Part shown: positions 58,655-64,000 of the stretch, piece after piece | Position numbering within the stretch: the stretch's first letter is position 1 | Layout of the letters: every line of letters begins with the position of its first letter | Notes under the pieces: generated by a model | What the model was told of the DNA's origin: nothing | Database searches by the model: none | What the model saw: the letters and a program-made list of their open reading frames with translations, nothing else | Made by a program: the position numbers and the translations under genes | NCBI GenBank assembly: GCA_001414485.1 | Contig: LLEY01000109.1 | Location: 1 to 64,000 of the forward strand | Origin: Calycina herbarum | Taxonomy: Eukaryota; Ascomycota; Leotiomycetes; Helotiales; Pezizellaceae | Reading direction: 5' to 3' | Length of the DNA: 64,000 nucleotides

Positions 58655-61647
58655 TTAAACAGTTAAAGTAGCCTGAGCCTTAAGATCCCGACTACTAGCA
58701 CCAACAAAGAAAACATAGTCTCCGCTCTCAATCTTCCAGTTCTGAGCACTGACATCCCAAATACTCAAATCTCTTCTCTTCAACTCAAAAGTAACATCTC
58801 CACTCTCCCCAGGCTGGATAGTAAGCTTTTGGAATCCTCTAAGTTGCCGAACCGGCTCATCAGCCGCATCAGGGAATTGAACATAGAGTTGAGCAACTTC
58901 AGCACCTGCAATTGATCCAGTGTTCGAGACACTGCTTGAAACAGTAGCCACAACATCCCACAAATCCTCATGTCCACCGATGGCCAAATCTCCAGTAGCG
59001 TAAGACTGAGCGAGTGCAGTGGTATTTGGAGAAACGGTGACAGCGGTAGAGAACTCGAAGGTGGTGTAAGAGAGACCATAACCGAATTCGTAGCGAGGGG
59101 TGATGTTGTACTTATCAAAGTACTTGTAATCGATGTAGTTTCCTTCCGAGAAATCAATTTCAAGCTCTTCAGTAATTTGGGTGTTGGAATCATAGTCGGA
59201 TTCATTCTTGGCGATGGTGTTGATAAGTTTTCCGGATGGGTTTACGGCACCAAAGAGGATGTCGTCGATTGCGTTTCCGGATTCTTGTCCGAGGGGTCCT
59301 CCGTAAATTACTCCGGTGACGTTGTCGTGATTAATCCATTGTTCGAGGAGACGGGGACCAGTAGTGTTGATCACAACAATGGTGTTGTTACAGTTATCAG
59401 CAACTGTGGTAACCATCAAATCTTGGTCTGCATTTGCCAACTCAGTGCGATCTCCACCCTCTCCAGCCCAGGCATTCAAGAAGCAGATACAGACGTCCGA
59501 GTATTTGGCAACACCAACTGTGCTTTCAGCAAGCTCGGTTCCACTACCTGACATACCACTGAAAGTAGTAGCAGTAGTGTCGTTTAACCACCATCTCAAC
59601 ATGAATCCGTCAGTCTCAGCTCTCTCCATAAACTTCTGAATTGGAGTGGAGACGTGAGATAAAGAGCCCATAGCACTGCCGCCAACAGTTGTCATGTGTC
59701 CATACATCGTTGGTCCGACACCATTGTACACGGTAAGGGCAGTGTTGGCACCGACGTAACGTGGCATGGCGTGAGAACCGAAGACTGAGACTGATCGCTT
59801 ATCCTTGAGGGGTAATGCGCTGTTGGTATTCTTCAAAAGAACAATGGAGTCTGCAGCATATGTTCTTGCAAGCGCACTGTGGTTTCCGCGAACATCGACG
59901 AAATCAGTGACACCTGCTTTGGTAGGGTATCCTAAATCCTGGCCGTAACGGAAGTACCCCATCATATTTCTAATAACCATATCTGGACAATCTCGGAGTC
60001 AGTATTGCCCTTTCTAGAAGTATGTTTGAGGAAAGTGAACCAGAGACAGAGGAATAAGAAGAGGAAGTGAGGTGTCTTAGGAGGAAATGGTATCTCAATC
60101 CTCCTAAAACCAACCAAAAGAGAGAAAAAGAACTCAGAGATTACCCACCATCGAGTCTTTCGGAGGTGAAACTTCCGTTCGTCAATCCTACGCCTAGAGT
60201 AGTCTCGCTCCAGTACGAAGAGCTTCCAACATCCATGCCGGCATTCGCTGAGGAAATTCCAGTGTGCTGAGCTCCAGCATCTGGGTGGACAATTCCTGGC
60301 ATACCAAGTTCTTTCTTCAAGTATTTTCCAAGAAGATCCTGGCTCTCGCATGAGTAACTGCCATTGACTTTGTTCATAGCGCACATGGTACCGCCAACTC
60401 CGTTCTTAACTATTCCATTTGTTAGTTTCCCTCTTGGGGTTTTGGGGGGGGTGGGAGTCCAAATTTTGACTTACTAGCATCATAGAATGGAGCCAAGTAG
60501 GTCTCGTGGAAAGCCTTGTCGCCAATGGTAACACTGTAAGACTCTGAGCTGGAGCTCGTAGTTGAGTTGCTGGTCGTCGAATTGCTGCTTTGTCTGGCTG
60601 CAATAGTGCTAGAATTAGTTGCACCTGTTGGTGGACTTCCTCCGCCACCGCCCATACCTCCACTACTAGAACCATCGCGATTTGTTTCCTGCTCATTCAA
60701 AATGAAATGCTTTGAGCTTGGAATGACACCAGCACTGGCCATTCCCTTGACAAAGTTGCCTCCAATGGCACCATTGAGATATGAATCGGCACCATAAGTC
60801 TCTCCTGTTCGTCCGCACCAAGCGGAACGTCCTAAAGGTTCAAGTGTAGGAGCGAAAGCGAGATTGATGCCTGGGGAGAATTAGCATGTGTTTTCTTAAT
60901 TGACCAAACTCCCAGTAGACAAGAAAAGTGTCAGTAAATAGCTCGTTGTGCCACACTTCAGATATTACCCAAATACTTTGGGACAATTGAACTTCTACGT
61001 TCCAAGCTATCTGGGTCAAAATCAAATTGTCCCAGGTATTTAGGTTAATTATCCTGCATTACCCTAGAAATTTAGGTCAATGAGCTAGGTAGGCAGGTAC
61101 GAACCTAAAGTATTTACTGCCACTCTTATTGTCTACCGCGAGCCAAGAACCAAGAAGCGAGTTGGAAATGAAAACCATCTCAAGCTCTAAAGCTCAAATA
61201 AGAGAGAGAAATTGATGATTTACATACCTTTCCCCCGAAACTCATCACCAAGTGCTTTCCCTTGGCCTAATATGGCGTCTTTGTCCCAAGTCATAGCCAT
61301 TGCTGATCCAGCTGGCCATGTAGTGACATAGAAATATGTGAGAGGGTTGGTGTTAGAATCCAACATAGCCAATGCGCTGAAGTTTCCTCCACTTCCTCCC
61401 GTGATAATCGAAATCTTCTCAGTTGTATTCAAAGTCTGGACTGTGTCATGTGAGTGATGTGTAGACAGAGGAGGCTTCCGAAATGGAGCATACCTAGAGC
61501 ATACGCCTTGTCATAAGCTTCTTGCCAGTCACCAAGTTTAATTGTGCCCGAGCTAAGAAGCTGTTCTGTGTAGTTGGCGGAAGCATCTCCAATAACACCT
61601 ACTCCAAAACAGAGCAGGGCCAAAAGAGTGGTTGTTGATGGCAGCAT
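58655..61647 (-). CDS. Secreted GH3 family beta-glucosidase-like enzyme
   Basis: 783 residues from exons 61647-61494, 61440-61228, 60870-60475, 60409-60149 and 59982-58655. A cleavable signal peptide (M-L-P-S-T-T-T then a hydrophobic core, ~20 residues) points to secretion. The GH3 core shows A-P-T-L-E-P-L-G-R, S-K-H-F-I-L-N-E-Q-E-T-N-R, and the nucleophile region H-P-D298-A-G-A-Q-H-T-G. Most family members have S-D-W-G-A-Q there; the Asp is kept. The likely acid/base is E516 in W-A-G-E-G-G-D-R. A C-terminal fibronectin-like domain follows (Y-E-F-G-Y-G-L-S-Y-T-T-F; R-Q-L-R-G-F-Q-K). A Gly/Ser/Thr/Asn-rich insert of about 45 residues after the N-E-Q-E motif is unusual. The role is probably hydrolysis of beta-glucosides from plant wall polymers. 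The start at 61647 is chosen over an upstream in-frame ATG (61782) because it puts the signal peptide at the N-terminus. Confidence 0.88.
60967..61045. repeat. Imperfect inverted repeat inside GH3 intron 2
   Basis: Arms 60967-60989 (ACCCAAATACTTTGGGACAA...) and 61023-61045 (...TTGTCCCAGGTATTTAGGT) are reverse complements with a few changes, separated by 33 nt. The host intron is 357 bp, several times longer than most introns in the window. Confidence 0.6.
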
Positions 61648-62815
61648 AATGATGGCCGAAAACGAGTGTATAAAACTCAAAATAAAAGGTGAAGAAAGAC
61701 TGGTTGGGCAGAAAAGAGCGACTAAAAAGAATAAAATACCCAAAAAGGATGATGACAAGAAAAAGAACTCAAAGCAGAGCACAAACTCCCCTTCTTAATA
61801 GAAAGTCAATTCCGAGTTCGGATGAACTGGATGGGCAAATACCGTGGCTTTCCCGACGAATCCGCAAAGCCAACGTGCAACTGACGACGACGGTACCCAC
61901 AGGCAATTGTTTCCTGGGCCAAATCAAGAGTGTGGATCGGAATTTAGAGCAATCCTGCGAAACTTTTTGGCTCCTCAAAAGCTTGTCAGTGATAAGGCCG
62001 ATTGTGGCTGTCCCAAGAAATGGTATATTTGTGGATCCGAAAATGGTCCTGCAGACGCGGCCTCATCTCAAGATCCACAAAGCGAGAACGAAAGTTTCCG
62101 CCACAGGAAAATGGGACCACCGCGTTATATTTGGCTGGGAGGAGTGGCAATGTTATGTTCTGCGAAGCGGTGATTCTGGAAGCGTGACGACATGAGGCTA
62201 TTCACGGAAAATTTCAAGGAGATCTCCCACCAGTCCTGCCCCACTATCAAACCTTGTCAGCCCTCGCTGTCGCGTACAAGCGTGATTCTGATAGAAAGGA
62301 ATGGGAGTCGACGAGCGCCTGGAAATCTATTTTGATACTATTGCCGATGTCCGTCTCCTTTGAAAAGACTCGCGATAGACAACAAAAGCGGTTGTAAGTA
62401 GTTCTCGTTTTTCTAACGTTGTGAAAGTTTCAACCTAAAAAGTCTAGAATAATTTGGAATATTATCCTAGATCTTTCGGAACAAGGAGCTTCAAGAGTTT
62501 CAATCTGCTTGAGCAACGAGAGCCCTCTACCGCCACTTTCATTTTCTCAAGAATCGGCCAGAAATTTCAAATTATCAGAAACCCCGAACCTCCTCGTTCA
62601 CAATCGACAAAAGTAAGTTTCGAACGTAAAGCCCATGAAAGAAAAAGGTAGAAAACTTCGTAGAGAAGTTCTCTGAGACAAGTAGACAGTGAAGCACACA
62701 AGGTCTTTTAAAAACATAGGTTCGTCTGCTTCCATGATCTTCTTCATACTGAACTTGTCAGTATTGGACATCACTCCTAATTACGTAAGAACAGAAAGTA
62801 CTAACCATCTTTAAT
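61648..62815. other. Intergenic, promoter of the GH3 gene
   Basis: 1.2 kb between the GH3 start codon and the stop of the pseudokinase gene. Open frames here (e.g. 61689-62195) overlap each other on different frames and look random. Confidence 0.45.
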
Positions 62816-64000
62816 TCATTCCCCGTAAGGAAGTATACATCTTTCCAGTGGTGAAACCACATTGTTGTGGAATCCAAGTGCGGGGTGCCATTCTTCCTCA
62901 TCCTCGGTTTCTGACATGGTAAGACACCAGTGTACCACGTCACGAAATTGTGATCCAGTACGGAAAGCAAGTTCTGTTTTAACTCTACCCAAGACCCGAC
63001 TCTTTAACTCCAACGCTTCCTCTGTGTGGAATTTTGTCATGGTTGAAGAAAGCTGGACCGAGTTTGATTTGACTCCTTTTGCATCAAGAATGGTAGAAAT
63101 GGGAATCCAAAGTGCAATCTCTACTAGGACCATGCCGAAAGAATATATATCATACTTCGTTTTGTAACCGCTAGCAGCATCCCCTTGGTAATCAGGATGT
63201 CGGTAGATTGATGACTCAAGGTTCCGAAGATGCTTTCCTTTATCGATGGTGACAGCTTCAGTGTCCTGGCGAGAATACTCAAATCCTCCGAGATAAGGGG
63301 TGGTAATATTCGTTGACTTATCCTTGAGATTGGGAGAGGTTGTGTCGTATATTTCTGGAAAGAGAATGTTCTCACTTCGAATGCCTTTGTGCATCCAACC
63401 GCTGTTGAATATCTCGGCTAAGGTTTTGGAGAGTAGGCTTGCCAACTTCAACCGATCTTCAAGAGGAGGTTTGTACTTCAACGGGAAGATGCTTTTGAGT
63501 GATACCAATTGAGAAGATTCCAATTCAGCTAAATTGATCGAAAAGGGGCATTGGAAAATGAGCCACCATGAGAAGGAACTTGGATCTTCGCAATATCCGA
63601 CAGCCTTGAAAGTTCTAAAATCATCAGATCTTGTGCAACTGAGAAGCAGAATGAGCCTATCGAGTCGGGCTTTCAGTATTCGTTTGTCTTGGAGTGATAT
63701 ATCTGGGTCGTATTGTTTCCTTTCTAATATAAATGGACCAGGTCCCAGCATGTCTTGGATTGCTGGTTTTGGAATGGCCAGTACTCGGTTTTGGGTTCGT
63801 AAATCTTGATAAACAAATCCCTCCAATTCCCGGCGTGCCAAACTATGTGCTCCGGTATGACTTCTGATGTACGAGGAAGTGTTTATCGCTTTCTTTTCGA
63901 CGAGGGCATCTATCCCGGATATCGTTCTTTGTCGTTCATCTCCGGGGTCTTTTCCCAAAGCTCGCTGAAGTAGGTCAAGTTGGTCAGTGGGGACATTCCC
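62816..64000 (-). CDS. Pseudokinase-domain protein (C-terminal part; 5' end off window)
   Basis: The frame is open from the right edge (beyond the ATG at 63958) to the stop at 62816, so only the last ~395 residues are seen. The fold follows a protein kinase: a hydrophobic N-lobe, then M-H-K-G-I-R-S-E-N-I-L-F where a kinase has H-R-D-L-K-x-x-N, Y-L-G-G-F-E-Y in place of D-F-G, Y-R-H-P-D-Y in place of the A-P-E region, and K-Y-D-I-Y-S-F-G-M-V-L-V-E-I-A-L-W in subdomain IX. The catalytic Asp and metal-binding Asp are absent, so it should not phosphorylate. In fungi such domains often sit behind a HeLo/prion-inhibition N-terminal domain in proteins linked to incompatibility and cell death. That N-terminus is outside the window and is inferred only. 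Confidence 0.7.
   Translation of the reverse strand, partial: GNVPTDQLDLLQRALGKDPGDERQRTISGIDALVEKKAINTSSYIRSHTGAHSLARRELEGFVYQDLRTQNRVLAIPKPAIQDMLGPGPFILERKQYDPDISLQDKRILKARLDRLILLLSCTRSDDFRTFKAVGYCEDPSSFSWWLIFQCPFSINLAELESSQLVSLKSIFPLKYKPPLEDRLKLASLLSKTLAEIFNSGWMHKGIRSENILFPEIYDTTSPNLKDKSTNITTPYLGGFEYSRQDTEAVTIDKGKHLRNLESSIYRHPDYQGDAASGYKTKYDIYSFGMVLVEIALWIPISTILDAKGVKSNSVQLSSTMTKFHTEEALELKSRVLGRVKTELAFRTGSQFRDVVHWCLTMSETEDEEEWHPALGFHNNVVSPLERCILPYGE

Overview
This 64 kb window comes from a filamentous ascomycete (Pezizomycotina). The overall impression is of Leotiomycetes, but that placement is only inferred. The genes have short introns (mostly 45-70 bp, GT-AG, CTAAC-like branch points). 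The gene set is typically fungal: an M16C protease of the YOL098C type, a P5B ATPase, BUR1, a GH3 glucosidase, HNH_2-type and pseudokinase proteins. The repeats are AT-rich and carry the stop-codon pattern expected from repeat-induced point mutation (RIP).

Layout. 1-9430 is a gene-free AT-rich island of decayed LTR retrotransposons: a plus-strand Ty1/copia fragment, a minus-strand copia element (1913-5594) flanked by LTRs and a near-perfect 5-bp duplication, a copia gag scrap, a solo LTR (7005-7627) with a perfect CGTTT duplication, and two copies of a second, unrelated LTR in opposite orientation. The copia LTRs carry tandem arrays of alternating palindromes. 9539-11829 holds a conserved fungal gene with two in-frame stops, next to the island. 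12375-19725 is ordinary gene space (M16C metalloprotease, ZW10/Dsl1). 21290-22330 is a decayed Tc1/mariner-like element. An HNH_2-like gene follows (23192-24947), then a Ser/Thr-rich membrane/GPI-type surface protein (27542-29152) and a FAM32A homologue (30261-30797).

33561-48186 is a compact housekeeping block: D-3-phosphoglycerate dehydrogenase (serine synthesis), NAP1 (histone chaperone) divergent from a 16-exon P5B ATPase, a CFAS-like methyltransferase, and the BUR1/CDK9-type transcription kinase. 48187-54258 is 6 kb with no convincing gene. The end of the window has a conserved orphan protein with four F-x-P-x-P/L-V/I-E-T-T repeats, an intron-containing tRNA-Leu(AAG), a secreted GH3 glucosidase with an unusual nucleophile motif, and the C-terminal part of a predicted pseudokinase that runs off the right edge.

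For the genes with exon lists, the exon joins were read by eye from GT/AG sites and reading frame, and the total coding lengths are divisible by three. No homology search was run, so family names rest on recognised motifs and protein architecture.
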